A DNA stretch of 64,000 bases, from contig NZ_JQML01000001.1 in assembly GCF_000744705.1 (NCBI RefSeq), forward strand, positions 8,876,017-8,940,016. Direction: 5' to 3'. How positions within the stretch are numbered: position 1 is the stretch's first letter; each line of letters starts with the position of its first letter. The position numbers and the translations under genes are program-made. This DNA is from Streptacidiphilus albus JL83 (lineage in GTDB: Bacteria > Actinomycetota > Actinomycetes > Streptomycetales > Streptomycetaceae). The notes beneath the pieces were generated by a model that worked only from the letters and a program-made list of their open reading frames with translations, searched no databases and was not told the DNA's origin. Shown piece after piece: positions 17,301 through 25,454 of this stretch.

Positions 17301-17875
17301 GGCGCCTCCGCGACGGCCCGCGCCAGCCCGGGGCGGAGCTGGATCTGCAGCAGCGGGGACTCCTTGCCGCCGCCCGGCTGCTCCAGCTCGACCGCCGACA
17401 CCTCGGTCGCGAAGCAGGCCAGTGCCTGCTCGACCGACTGCCGGGCCGCGTCATTGGTGCTCGGGCAGCCGCAGCCGCCGGGATCGGTGGACCGCACCCG
17501 CAGGGTGCCGGTGTCCGGGTCGAAGCCGACGGTCTCCACCGGCCGGCCCGGCAGGCTGTCCAGCGCCCGGCCGATCCGGGTCGGCAGGTCCTCGGGGTGC
17601 AGGTCGTGCAGCACCAGCAGCCCGGAGACCAGCTCGTCCCGGAGCAGCCGCTCCAGCGGCGCGGCCCCGGCGGGCTGCGCCGGGCGGTTCAGCAGCTCCA
17701 GGATCCGGGCGAGGCCGGCGCCGTAGAAGTCCATCAGGGTGCGCACCAGTTCCTCGGCCGCCGTGCAGACCTCGCGGTCGCCGGTGGCGGCGAGGTGCTC
17801 CAGCACCTCCTCGACCCGGCGTCCGGCCTCCTCCGCGCTCACCGGCGGCGCGGCGGTGGCCGCCCCGGCGCTCAT
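17297..17875 (-). CDS. NifU-like protein (C-terminal domain type)
   Basis: A 192-residue protein. The first ~90 residues are helical and Glu/Ala-rich. The C-terminal ~100 residues look like a NifU C-terminal domain, with FDPDTGTLRVR, then GGCGCPSTNDAARQSVEQAL, which carries the C-x-C/C-x-x-C-type FeS site. NifU domains act as FeS scaffolds or carriers, so a job in building the small-subunit clusters is plausible. ATG 17873-17875 overlaps the hhyL stop by 4 nt. Confidence 0.85.
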   Translation of the reverse strand: MSAGAATAAPPVSAEEAGRRVEEVLEHLAATGDREVCTAAEELVRTLMDFYGAGLARILELLNRPAQPAGAAPLERLLRDELVSGLLVLHDLHPEDLPTRIGRALDSLPGRPVETVGFDPDTGTLRVRSTDPGGCGCPSTNDAARQSVEQALACFATEVSAVELEQPGGGKESPLLQIQLRPGLARAVAEAP

Positions 17876-19656
17876 CCGCCCATTCCGCTCAGCCCGGTGG
17901 GCACGTGCAGCTGCTGCACGGTCTTCCCGCCGCCGACGTACATGTGGACGCCGCAGGGCAGACAGGGGTCGAAGCTGCGGACGGCGCGCATGATGTCGAT
18001 GCCCTTGAAGTTCTCCGGGGTGTTCTCCTCGAAGATGGGCGTGTTCTGGACCGCGTCCTCGTAGGGTCCTGGGGTGCCGTAGCTGTCGCGGACGCTGGCG
18101 TTCCACGGGGTCGGCGGGTAGGGGTGGTAGTTGGCGATCTTGCCGTCGCGGATCACCATGTGGTGCGAGAGCACGCCGCGGACGGCCTCGGTGAAGCCCA
18201 CGCCCAGGCCCTCGTCCGGGACCTCGAACTTCTCCCAGGTCTGGGTGCGCCCGGCGCGGACCTCGGCCAGCCCCTTCTCGGCGAAGTGCAGCGCCACGGC
18301 GGCGGCGTAGGCCTGGAAGTAGGTCCGGGCGCGGTTGCGCTCCAGCGCGTTGCTCCACTTCGGGATCTTCCACTCGAAGGTGGTCTCCGGCTTGGTCATG
18401 GTCCTCGGCAGGTTGATCACCACGCTGTGGCCGGTGGCCTTGACGTAGCCGATGTCGACCAGCCCGGAGAGCGCGGTGGACCACAGCCGGGCGATCGGGC
18501 CGCCGCCGGTGTCCAGCGCCAGGTAGTCCTTGCCGTCGAACCAGCGCGGGGACATCACCCAGCTGTACTTGTCGTCGAAGTTGCGCTTCTGCGGGTCCGG
18601 GATGGTGTGCTGGTTCCAGGGGTGGCGCGGGTCGACCGGGTTGCCCAGCGGGTCGTGGGTGACGAACTGCTCCTTGCCCTCCCAGTCCTGGTAGTAGGAG
18701 CTGCCGAGCAGGATCCGGATGCCGAGGTTGATCTCGGTCAGGTCGTTGGTGACCAGCTTGCCGTCGACCACGATGCCGGGGGTGACGAACATCCGCCGGC
18801 CCCAGTCGGTCATGTTGCGGTAGGTGAAGTCGCAGTACTCCGGGTCGTTCAGCGCGCCCCAGCAGCCGAGCAGCACCCGGCGGCGGCCGACCTCCTCGTA
18901 GCCGGGCAGCGCCTCGTAGAAGAAGTCGAAGAGGTCGTCGTGGAGCGGGACGACCCGCTTCATGAACTCCACGTAGCGCATCAGCCGACTGAGGTAGTCG
19001 GTGAAGAGCTGGACCGAGGCGATGGTGCCGACCCCGCCGGGGTAGAGCGTGGAGGGGTGCACATGGCGTCCCTCCATCAGGCAGAACATCTCCCGGGTGT
19101 ACCGGCTGACCTGGAGCGCCTCGCGGTAGAACTCGCCCTCGATCGGGTTGAGCGAGCGCATGATGTCGGCGATGGTCCTGTAGCCGTGCTCGCCGGCGTG
19201 CGGGGCCGGGGTGCGCTCGGCCAGCTCCAGCACGCCGGGGTTGGTCTCCTTCACCATCCGCTCGCAGTAGTCGACCCCGACCAGGTTCTCCTGGAAGATG
19301 TTGTGGTCGAACATGTACTCGGCGGACTCGCCCAGGTTGATGATCCACTCGCCCAGGTGCGGCGGCTTCACCCCGTAGGCCATGTTCTGCGCGTAGACCG
19401 AGCAGGTGGCGTGGTTGTCGCCGCAGATGCCGCAGATCCTGCTGGTGATGAAGTGCGCGTCCCGGGGGTCCTTGCCGCGCATGAAGACGCTGTAGCCGCG
19501 GAAGACCGACGAGGTGCTGTAGCACTCGGCGACCTTCTTCTGCTTGAAGTCGATCTTCGTGTGGATGCCGAGGCTGCCCACGATCCGGGTGATCGGATCC
19601 CAGGACATCTCCACCAGACCACTGCCGTCCGGGGCTGCCTTCGTCGTCGGTGCCAT
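17872..19656 (-). CDS. hhyL: [NiFe]-hydrogenase large subunit, group 1h
   Basis: A 594-residue catalytic subunit. The Ni ligands lie in the L1 motif RICGICGDNHATCS (about 73-86) and the L2 motif DPCLPCGVHM near the C-terminus. Residues past that His (YVGGGKTVQQLHVPTGLSG) form the tail normally cut by the maturation protease. Also DPITRIVGSLG at the start. Length and sequence match the oxygen-tolerant actinobacterial uptake enzyme (group 1h, earlier group 5) that takes up trace atmospheric H2 in Streptomyces. It follows hhyS by 99 nt, with a hairpin between them. Confidence 0.96.
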   Translation of the reverse strand: MAPTTKAAPDGSGLVEMSWDPITRIVGSLGIHTKIDFKQKKVAECYSTSSVFRGYSVFMRGKDPRDAHFITSRICGICGDNHATCSVYAQNMAYGVKPPHLGEWIINLGESAEYMFDHNIFQENLVGVDYCERMVKETNPGVLELAERTPAPHAGEHGYRTIADIMRSLNPIEGEFYREALQVSRYTREMFCLMEGRHVHPSTLYPGGVGTIASVQLFTDYLSRLMRYVEFMKRVVPLHDDLFDFFYEALPGYEEVGRRRVLLGCWGALNDPEYCDFTYRNMTDWGRRMFVTPGIVVDGKLVTNDLTEINLGIRILLGSSYYQDWEGKEQFVTHDPLGNPVDPRHPWNQHTIPDPQKRNFDDKYSWVMSPRWFDGKDYLALDTGGGPIARLWSTALSGLVDIGYVKATGHSVVINLPRTMTKPETTFEWKIPKWSNALERNRARTYFQAYAAAVALHFAEKGLAEVRAGRTQTWEKFEVPDEGLGVGFTEAVRGVLSHHMVIRDGKIANYHPYPPTPWNASVRDSYGTPGPYEDAVQNTPIFEENTPENFKGIDIMRAVRSFDPCLPCGVHMYVGGGKTVQQLHVPTGLSGMGG

Positions 19657-19717
19657 CGTGTCTGCCGTGCCCTTCTCTGGTGCCGGGGTGCTGTCGGAGG
19701 TGCTGCGGGTGGCGGAA

Positions 19718-19744
19718 GGGGGGAGCGCGCGCGGCGCTCCCCCC
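19718..19744 (-). promoter_or_regulatory. Intercistronic hairpin between hhyS and hhyL
   Basis: GGGGGGAGCGC (19718-19728) pairs perfectly with GCGCTCCCCCC (19734-19744) around a 5-nt loop. It starts 12 nt after the hhyS stop in transcription order. As an 11-bp GC stem it could partly terminate or stabilise the hhyS message and so set subunit ratios. Confidence 0.6.
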
Positions 19745-19755
19745 TCAGCGTGCGG

Positions 19756-20826
19756 TCACCAGGGCGGGCGGTAGCCGGTGGTGAGCTTCTCGCCGCGGTG
19801 CCGCCACTTGGGCTCCTTGTCCACGGTCGCGAGCGTGATCGCCCGCAGCTTGCGGATCACCGAGCCGTAGGCCGCGCTGGCGGTGCTGGAGACCTTGCCG
19901 CCGGGGGGCTCGTCCATGAACGGCATGAACTTGTCCGGGAAGCCGGGCATGGTGCAGGCGATGCAGATGCCGCCGACGTTCGGACAGCCGCCGATCCCGT
20001 TCATCCAGCCGCGCTTGGGCACGTTGCACTTCACCACCGGGCCCCAGCAGCCCAGCTTCACCAGGCACTTGGGGGAGTCGTAGGTGCTCGCGAACTGCCC
20101 CTGCTCGTAGTAGCCGGCCCGGTCGCAGCCCTCGTGGACGGTCGCGCCGAAGAGCCAGGACGGCCGCAGGTGCTCGTCCAACGGGATCATCGGAGCCGCA
20201 CCGGTCGCCTGGTGGAGCAGGTAGACCAGGGTCTCCGAGAAGTTGTCCGGCTGGATCGGGCAGCCCGGAACGCAGACGATCGGGATCCCGGCCTTGGACT
20301 TCCAGTCCCAGCCCAGGTAGTCGGGCACACCCATGGCGCCGGTCGGGTTGCCGGCCATGGCGTGGATGCCGCCGTAGGCGGCGCAGGTGCCGATCGCCAC
20401 CACGGCCAGCGCCTTGGGCGCGAGCCGGTCGATCCACTCGCTGGTGGTGATCGGCTGGCCGGTCTCGGGATCGTCGCCGAAGCCGCACCAGTAGCCCTCG
20501 GGCTTGATCGCCTCATTGGGGATCGAGCCCTCGATGACCAGGACGAAGGGGTCGATCTCGCCCCGCTCGCCCTTGAAGAACCACTCGATGAAGTTGTCCG
20601 CCCCCTGGACCGGACCGCACTCGAAGTCGATCAGCGGCCAGTGCACGGCGATCTTCGGCAGACCGGGCAGCACGCTGAGCGCGATCTCCTCGATGCTGGG
20701 CTGGGTTGCCGCGGTCAGGGAGACCGAGTCTCCGTCGCAGCTCAGCCCGGCGTTGATCCACAGGATATGGATCGGTGACTCCTGTTCGGCGACGGGATCG
20801 GCCGCCACCGGGGACGGTGCATTCAT
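19756..20826 (-). CDS. hhyS: [NiFe]-hydrogenase small subunit, group 1h
   Basis: A 356-residue FeS electron-transfer subunit without a Tat signal, so the enzyme is not exported by the usual route. The proximal cluster region reads GLSCDGDSV: a C-x-x-D set where most families have C-x-x-C. This matches the 3-Cys/1-Asp proximal cluster described for the actinobacterial-type enzyme. Further ligands: IGTCAAYGG, VPGCPIQPDN, HEGCDRAGYYEQG, KCLVKLGCWGP, KCNVPKRGW, GGCPNVGGICIACTMPGFPD. ATG 20824-20826 has the strong site GAGGAGGAAT. First gene of the operon. Confidence 0.96.
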   Translation of the reverse strand: MNAPSPVAADPVAEQESPIHILWINAGLSCDGDSVSLTAATQPSIEEIALSVLPGLPKIAVHWPLIDFECGPVQGADNFIEWFFKGERGEIDPFVLVIEGSIPNEAIKPEGYWCGFGDDPETGQPITTSEWIDRLAPKALAVVAIGTCAAYGGIHAMAGNPTGAMGVPDYLGWDWKSKAGIPIVCVPGCPIQPDNFSETLVYLLHQATGAAPMIPLDEHLRPSWLFGATVHEGCDRAGYYEQGQFASTYDSPKCLVKLGCWGPVVKCNVPKRGWMNGIGGCPNVGGICIACTMPGFPDKFMPFMDEPPGGKVSSTASAAYGSVIRKLRAITLATVDKEPKWRHRGEKLTTGYRPPW

Positions 20827-20965
20827 GGGGATTCCTCCTCGGGGAGGCGTGGGACAAGACCCGCATGTCAGGCACCAGCGTGCTGTGCGCAGCCGTCCGG
20901 TGCCGCGTCGAAGGGGGCCGAACCGGTGACGCGGCCGTCGGGGGAGGCGCCGGGCGCAGACAGAA

Positions 20966-21010
20966 GCCCCCGGCGGCGGCCGCTCGGGGAGAGCGGCCAC
21001 CGCCGGGGGC
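20966..21010 (-). terminator. Strong hairpin after the flavin reductase gene
   Basis: GCCCCCGGCGG (from 20966) pairs with CCGCCGGGGGC (to 21010), and the inner GGCCGCTC with GAGCGGCC, giving a near-continuous stem of about 19 bp with a small loop. It lies just past the flavin reductase stop (21034) and upstream of hhyS, so it probably ends the flavin reductase transcript and insulates hhyS. Confidence 0.75.
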
Positions 21011-21033
21011 GGAGCGGACGTGGGGCGGGCGGG

Positions 21034-21549
21034 TCAGGCGGCTTCGAGCCGGCGGAAGCCGCCGGAGTGGAAGACCAGCGGCGGAACGGTGGCGTCGGCG
21101 TCCAGCCAGTGCACCCGGAGCAGGACGATGTCGTGGTCCCCGGCCCGGATCAGCTGCTCGACGCTGCAGTCCAGCCAGGCGCTGGCGCCCTCGACCAGGA
21201 CGGCGCCGTCGCCGGTGGCGCGCCAGTCCACCGAGGCGAACCGGTCGGTCCCGCGCCCCGCCAACTCGCGGCAGGCCTGCTCCTGGTGCGCGCCGAGGAC
21301 GCTGACACCAAGTCGGCTGCTGCCGCGCAGCGCCGGCCAGGTGGAGGAGGTGTGCGCGATGCAGACCGAGACCAGCGGCGGGTCCAGCGACACCGAGGTG
21401 AACGAGTTGGCGGCGATGCCCACGGGGGCGCCGTCCACCAGTGCCGCGAGCGCGGTCACGCCGGTCGGGAAGGCGCCGAAGACCCGCCGGAGCTCGGTCG
21501 GGTGCAGGGCCTGGTGGACCGCCTCGGACACCGCCTGGCGCACGGTCAT
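21034..21549 (-). CDS. Flavin reductase family protein
   Basis: A 171-residue flavin reductase-like FMN-binding protein (HpaC/ActVB type): RRVFGAFPTGVTALAAL, GIAANSFTSVSLDPPLVSVCIA, LGVSVLGAHQEQACRELAG and HDIVLLRVHWLDA are the usual fold motifs. It would reduce FMN or FAD with NAD(P)H for a partner monooxygenase. ATG 21547-21549 overlaps the end of the upstream FMN-reductase remnant by 4 nt. A sulfur-type leader peptide lies upstream on the same strand, so it likely serves release of sulfur from an organosulfur compound. No monooxygenase is visible next to it. Confidence 0.88.
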   Translation of the reverse strand: MTVRQAVSEAVHQALHPTELRRVFGAFPTGVTALAALVDGAPVGIAANSFTSVSLDPPLVSVCIAHTSSTWPALRGSSRLGVSVLGAHQEQACRELAGRGTDRFASVDWRATGDGAVLVEGASAWLDCSVEQLIRAGDHDIVLLRVHWLDADATVPPLVFHSGGFRRLEAA

Positions 21550-21716
21550 CGGGTCACCCGGCCGGTGCTGCCCAGCTCGACCGACACCGGTCCGTGGTCG
21601 GTGAGTTCGAGGGCGGGTCCGGATCGACGGCCGGTCGGTGCGGCGGCGACCGGCTGGGCCGGCTCCGGGGTTCGGGACCGGCGCCCGGGGTTGCCGGCGA
21701 GGACGACAACGCTCAC
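21546..21716 (-). pseudogene. Truncated NADPH-dependent FMN reductase remnant
   Basis: A 56-residue frame starting at GTG 21714-21716 behind an excellent GAAGGAG site. It begins SVVVLAGNPGRRSRT, which matches the N-terminal phosphate-binding strand and loop of SsuE/MsuE-type FMN reductases (VVxxGNPRxxSRT). The later segment GPALELTDHGP resembles the family's second strand. Full members are about 180-200 residues; here the frame stops after 56 and runs by ATGA into the flavin reductase gene. I infer a decayed gene whose start signals still drive the downstream gene by coupling. It could still be a short functional peptide. Confidence 0.6.
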
Positions 21717-21849
21717 GGCGTTCTCCTTCAAGGCGTGCGGAAGCGCTCGCACCGCGTGGACGCGGGAGCGCGGAGAGCTGGGGACGGTGCCCGTGGCCGG
21801 GGGTGCGGCGGCAGCGGCGTCGGTGGGGCCGGCGAGCGGGGCCGCGGGC

Positions 21850-21930
21850 TCAGGCAACCGGACAGAGAGCGCTGGAGCTGCGCTGGAGGTCGATGTGGCG
21901 TCGCGAGTAGCTGCCGACGGAGCGATGCAC
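21850..21930 (-). CDS. Sulfur-type leader peptide (26 residues), minus strand
   Basis: GTG 21928-21930 follows AGGAGG at about 9 nt and opens a 26-codon frame ending TGA at 21850. The product ends SRRHIDLQRSSSALCPVA, which fits the actinobacterial leader-peptide pattern R-(R/x)-H-(V/I)-D-L-x-R-x-x-S-A-L-C seen before sulfur-assimilation genes. A Cys codon near the end suggests ribosome-mediated control by cysteine supply. It precedes the FMN-reductase remnant and flavin reductase. Confidence 0.8.
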   Translation of the reverse strand: MHRSVGSYSRRHIDLQRSSSALCPVA

Positions 21931-22090
21931 TGCGGGTCCCCTCCTGCTGCGTACTCGCGGCTGCGGGCTGCCCGGCCCCGGCCTCACCCTGGCTTCGCCT
22001 CACCGTAACTCCGGCCCGGCTTCGAACACAATCCCTCACCTGCTGGGACGGGCATTGCCCAAAGTCCGCCGAGCCGTTAGCGTGAGCCCT

Positions 22091-22203
22091 GGTTATGAGC
22101 GTCAGCGACAAGCCCTGGTTGGCTGACCAGCAACCCTCGTCCGCGGTGGGGTGCTCCAGGTGACGACCCGACAGGACAGCTCCGTCCTGTAAGCGCGAGG
22201 CCC
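22091..22203 (+). promoter_or_regulatory. SAM-IV riboswitch
   Basis: The segment follows the actinobacterial SAM-IV consensus closely: GGTTATGAG at the 5' side, a GTCAGC/GCTGAC stem (22101-22106 / 22122-22127), CAAGCCC, CAGCAACCCTC, CGCGGTGGGGTGC, GGTGACGACC, a perfect ACAGGAC/GTCCTGT hairpin (22171-22190) and the closing AAGCGCG. CCTGG (22114-22118) and CCAGG (22156-22160) replace CCCGG/CCGGG of the consensus and still pair, which is compensatory change. S-adenosylmethionine binding should lower expression of the two ABC transporters downstream. Confidence 0.92.
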
Positions 22204-22235
22204 GCAGGGGCCCGAGGGCCGGGAGGTGATCCGCG

Positions 22236-22370
22236 ATGCAGGCACGACGCCCCGTCCATGGCGGCGCCCCGCGGCCGCGCGGGTTCTCCCGGCTCATGGT
22301 GGCCCGTCTGCATGTGGACCTGCTCCGGGTGAGCAGCGCGCTGTGTCCGAGGACCGCCCCGGTCCGCTGA
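22236..22370 (+). CDS. Sulfur-type leader peptide (44 residues), plus strand
   Basis: ATG 22236 sits 5 nt after GGGAGGTGATCC, an almost perfect complement of the 16S rRNA end. The 44-codon frame ends TGA 22368-22370. The product contains ARLHVDLLRVSSALCPR, the RxHVDLxRxxSALC signature of actinobacterial sulfur leader peptides, plus an unusually long Arg/Pro-rich N-terminus. It lies between the SAM-IV riboswitch and the transporter operon, giving two stacked sulfur controls. Confidence 0.85.
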   Translation: MQARRPVHGGAPRPRGFSRLMVARLHVDLLRVSSALCPRTAPVR

Positions 22371-22393
22371 CCCTCCCGGTCGGCCGATCGCTC

Positions 22394-22411
22394 CGGCGCC
22401 GGTAGGCGCCG
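22394..22411 (+). terminator. Hairpin after the leader peptide (attenuator candidate)
   Basis: CGGCGCC (22394-22400), GGTA loop, GGCGCCG (22405-22411), followed by a pyrimidine run. It lies 23 nt after the leader-peptide stop and 147 nt before the permease start, the expected place for an attenuator. No alternative antiterminator pairing was worked out. Confidence 0.5.
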
Positions 22412-22558
22412 ACCCCCCTTCCCGCAGGCCCGCTCCGGCCCGCGACCTCGTGGTCGTGCCGTGGCGGCCCGGGTCGACCATGCCCTCATCCCGCACACCG
22501 CCGCGCCGGCGCACCTCGGCGCGGCGCCGTGCACCCCTGGGACGGAAAGCACACCACC

Positions 22559-23574
22559 ATGAGCAGCCCCGACACTTCGGCGCGGACATCCGCCGCCCCG
22601 GAACCACCCCCGACGCCCCGGCCCGCCACGGTGACATCCGCCGGCCGCCCCACCGACGAGCAACTGCTGGGCGCGCGGCTGGTCCCGCTGCGCCGCCCGG
22701 GCGCTGGGCCGCCGCGCTGGCGCTGCTGGTGCTGTTCGCGATGCTGGTCCACACCGTGCTGACCAACAGCCGCTTCCAGTGGGGCACGGTCGGCGACTAC
22801 TTCCTCAACGGCTCGATCCTGCAGGGGCTCGCGCTGACGCTCTGGCTCACCGCCGCGGTGATGGCCACGGGCTACCTGCTCGGGATCGGGGTGGCCGTGA
22901 TGCGGCTGTCGCGGAACCCGGTGCTGACCTCGCTCAGCTTCGGCTTCGTCTGGCTGGTCCGCTCCGTCCCGATTCTGGTTCAGCTGCTCTTCTGGTACGA
23001 ACTCGCCTCGCTCTACCCGCAGTTGTCCTTCGGCATCCCGTTCGGCCCGGAGTTCGCCACGGTCCGGACGGCGCACCTCTTCAGCGGTGTCCTGGCCGCA
23101 TACGTGGGACTGAGCCTGGACGTCGCGGCCTTCTCCTCGGAGATCGTCCGGGGTGGCATCCTCTCGGTCGACCCCGGGCAGGCCGAGGCCGCCCAGGCGC
23201 TCGGCCTCGGCAGGGCGCGGATCCTGCGGCGGATCGTGCTGCCGCAGGCGATGCCGGCCGTCGTGCCGGCCTCCGGCAACCTGCTGATCGGGATGCTCAA
23301 GGCCACCTCGATCGTCAGCGTCATCGCGGTCCAGGACCTGCTCTACTCGGCACAGTTGATCTACAATCAGAACTTCCTGATCGTCCCGCTGCTGCTGGTC
23401 ACCACCCTCTGGTACATCATCCTGACCACGGTGCTGTCGATCGGTCAGTTCTACGTCGAGCGCCACTTCGCCAGGGGCCGCCGACGCACCGCCGACCGGG
23501 GCTTCTGGCAGCTCTTCCGGGGCAACGTCCCGCTGCTCGGGCGCGGCGACGGCAAGTTCGCGGGGCTCTCATGA
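22559..23574 (+). CDS. Polar amino-acid ABC permease, N-terminus frameshifted
   Basis: The main frame encodes a HisM/GlnP-type permease with about five membrane helices, an RSVPILVQLLFWYE start of the inner-membrane core and the EAA loop (QAEAAQALGLGRARILRRIVLPQAMP). The likely start, ATG 22559 (SSPDTSARTS follows), is in a different frame up to RLVPLRRPG. Near 22700 one base seems to be missing (CCGGGCGCTGGGCC), since the paralogue at 25455 reads VVPLRHPGRWLATLL where this gene would need the shift. If the sequence is right, translation must begin internally, for example at ATG 22741, losing the first helix. The downstream ATPase start overlaps its stop (ATGA). Confidence 0.8.
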
Positions 23575-24344
23575 GCGCCGCCGACGCAGCGCTGGTGCGG
23601 ATCAGAGGGCTGCGGAAGAGCTTCGGCGCCCAACCGGTGCTGGACGGCGTCGACCTGGACGTGCGCCGGGGCGAGGTCGCGGTCCTGCTCGGACCCTCGG
23701 GAGCGGGCAAGTCCACCCTGCTGCGCAGCGTCAACCATCTGGAACGGCCCGACGCCGGCTTCGTCGAGGTCGGCGGGGAGATCATCGGCTACCGCCACCA
23801 GGGCGGCAGGCTGCACGAGTTGGGGCACCGGGCGATCACCCGGCAGCGGGCCCGGGTCGGGATGGTCTTCCAGCAGTTCAACCTCTTCCCGCACCTCACC
23901 GTGGTGGAGAACATCATCGAGGCGCCGGTGGCGGTGCACCGGGTGCCGCGGAAGCGGGCCACGGCCACCGCCCTCGGGCTGCTGGAACGGGTCGGCCTGG
24001 GCGGCCGGGGTTCCGACTACCCCCGGCAGCTCTCCGGCGGCCAGCAGCAGCGCGTCGCGATCGCCCGGGCCCTCGCCATGGAACCCGAGCTGCTGCTGTT
24101 CGACGAGCCCACCAGCGCGCTCGACCCGGAGCTGGTCGGCGAGGTGCTCGCGGTGATGAAGGACCTCGCCGACACCGGGATGACCATGATCGTGGTGACC
24201 CACGAGATCGGTTTCGCCCGCGAGGTCGCCGACACCGTGGTCTTCCTGGACGGCGGCCGGATCATCGAGACCGGGCCGCCCGCCGAGGTGCTGGACCGCC
24301 CGCGGCACGAGCGCTCCCGCGCCTTCCTGGCGGCCGTCCTGTGA
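23571..24344 (+). CDS. Polar amino-acid ABC transporter ATP-binding protein
   Basis: A 257-residue GlnQ/HisP-type ATPase. Walker A GPSGAGKST, Q-loop VFQQFNLFPHLT, signature LSGGQQQR, Walker B LLLFDEPTSALDPELVGEV and H-loop VVTHEI are all intact. An insertion between Walker A and the Q-loop (YRHQGGRLHELGHRAITRQRA) is shared with the paralogue at 26489. ATG 23571 overlaps the permease stop by 4 nt. It powers the first of two transporters behind the SAM-IV riboswitch. Confidence 0.95.
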   Translation: MSAADAALVRIRGLRKSFGAQPVLDGVDLDVRRGEVAVLLGPSGAGKSTLLRSVNHLERPDAGFVEVGGEIIGYRHQGGRLHELGHRAITRQRARVGMVFQQFNLFPHLTVVENIIEAPVAVHRVPRKRATATALGLLERVGLGGRGSDYPRQLSGGQQQRVAIARALAMEPELLLFDEPTSALDPELVGEVLAVMKDLADTGMTMIVVTHEIGFAREVADTVVFLDGGRIIETGPPAEVLDRPRHERSRAFLAAVL

Positions 24345-24445
24345 CCGCCCGACCGGCGGTCTGACCCCGGTCCACCGCCGACAGCGCCATCTCCCCACCA
24401 CCCCCTTGCCCGGTGACGCCCGGTCACCCCTCGAAAGGAACCACC

Positions 24446-25444
24446 GTGACAACCGACGGAAGCCGTCCAGTCCGCCGCCACCTCCCGCGCCCGGCCCTCG
24501 CCGCCGCCACGGCCGCCGCGCTGCTCACCGTGCTCACGGCCTGCGGCTCGGGCACCGCCGCGACCTCGGCCGCCGCCGGGTCGACCGGGTCCGCCGGGTC
24601 CGGCGGCTCGACGGCCACCGCCATCCCGACCCAGGACGTGGTCTCGACGGTCAAGGCCGACCCGGCGCTGGCGGCCGAGCTCCCGCAGGCGGTCCGGAGC
24701 CGCGGCAGCCTCATCCTCGGCACCACCCAGGCGGTCGGCACCTCCGGGCTGCCGCATGCCGGCACCGACGCCTCCGGGCAGACCGTCGGCCTGGACGTCG
24801 ACCTGCGCAACGCCGTGGCCAGGGTGCTCGGCGTCGACTGGGACGTGCAGTACGGCACCTTCCCCACCGTCATCCCCGGGGTGCAGAACGGCAAGTTCGA
24901 CGTCGGCCAGGACAACTTCGGCGCGACCAAGGAGCGTGAGCAGGTCGTCGACTTCGCCACCTACCTCAACGACGGCCAGTCGTTCCTGGGGGCCTCCGGG
25001 ATCAAGACGGACTCGGTCACCAGCCTGACCGACCTGTGCGGCTACAACGTCGCCACCAGCCCGGGGTCGACCTTCCAGCAGATCCTCACCGCCGGCGCGT
25101 CCAAGTGCGCCGCGGCCGGCAAGAGCCCGTACAAGGTCCAGTACTTCGCCGACACCGCGCCGATCATCCTCGGCCTCGGCAACGGAAAGATCGACATCTA
25201 CTTCGGTCCGACGCTGGCGCTCAAGTACGACGCGCTGCACCTGCCGAACACCAAGTACCTCGGCCAGATCAGCAGCACCCCGGTCGGCTTCGTCACCGCC
25301 AAGGGCTCGCCGATCGCCAAGGCGCTGAGCGACGCCGTCAACCACCTCGTCGCGGACGGCGACTACGCCAGGATCCTCGCCAAGTGGGGTGTGGCCGGCA
25401 GCGGCATCACCGGTTCCGTCATCAACCCGTCCACCACCTTCTGA
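24446..25444 (+). CDS. Lipoprotein solute-binding protein, polar amino-acid type
   Basis: A 332-residue family-3 extracellular solute-binding protein. GTG 24446 follows AAAGGAA. The signal ends in a lipobox LTAC (Cys at about residue 33), then a Ser/Gly/Thr-rich linker. The core shows GLDVDLRNAVARVLGVDWD, the ligand-region stretch VGQDNFGATKEREQVVDFATYL, and NGKIDIYFGPTLAL. Its place between two permease-ATPase pairs and under SAM control suggests a sulfur-containing amino acid as ligand; that is inference. Confidence 0.92.
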   Translation: MTTDGSRPVRRHLPRPALAAATAAALLTVLTACGSGTAATSAAAGSTGSAGSGGSTATAIPTQDVVSTVKADPALAAELPQAVRSRGSLILGTTQAVGTSGLPHAGTDASGQTVGLDVDLRNAVARVLGVDWDVQYGTFPTVIPGVQNGKFDVGQDNFGATKEREQVVDFATYLNDGQSFLGASGIKTDSVTSLTDLCGYNVATSPGSTFQQILTAGASKCAAAGKSPYKVQYFADTAPIILGLGNGKIDIYFGPTLALKYDALHLPNTKYLGQISSTPVGFVTAKGSPIAKALSDAVNHLVADGDYARILAKWGVAGSGITGSVINPSTTF

Positions 25445-25454
25445 GGAGGGGCGT

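Noticed and set aside
17293..20778. 1161-codon plus-strand frame opposite the hydrogenase subunits
   Set aside because: The minus strand carries unmistakable hydrogenase motifs and overlapping genes; the plus-strand product is a Val/Asp/Arg/Gly-rich shadow.
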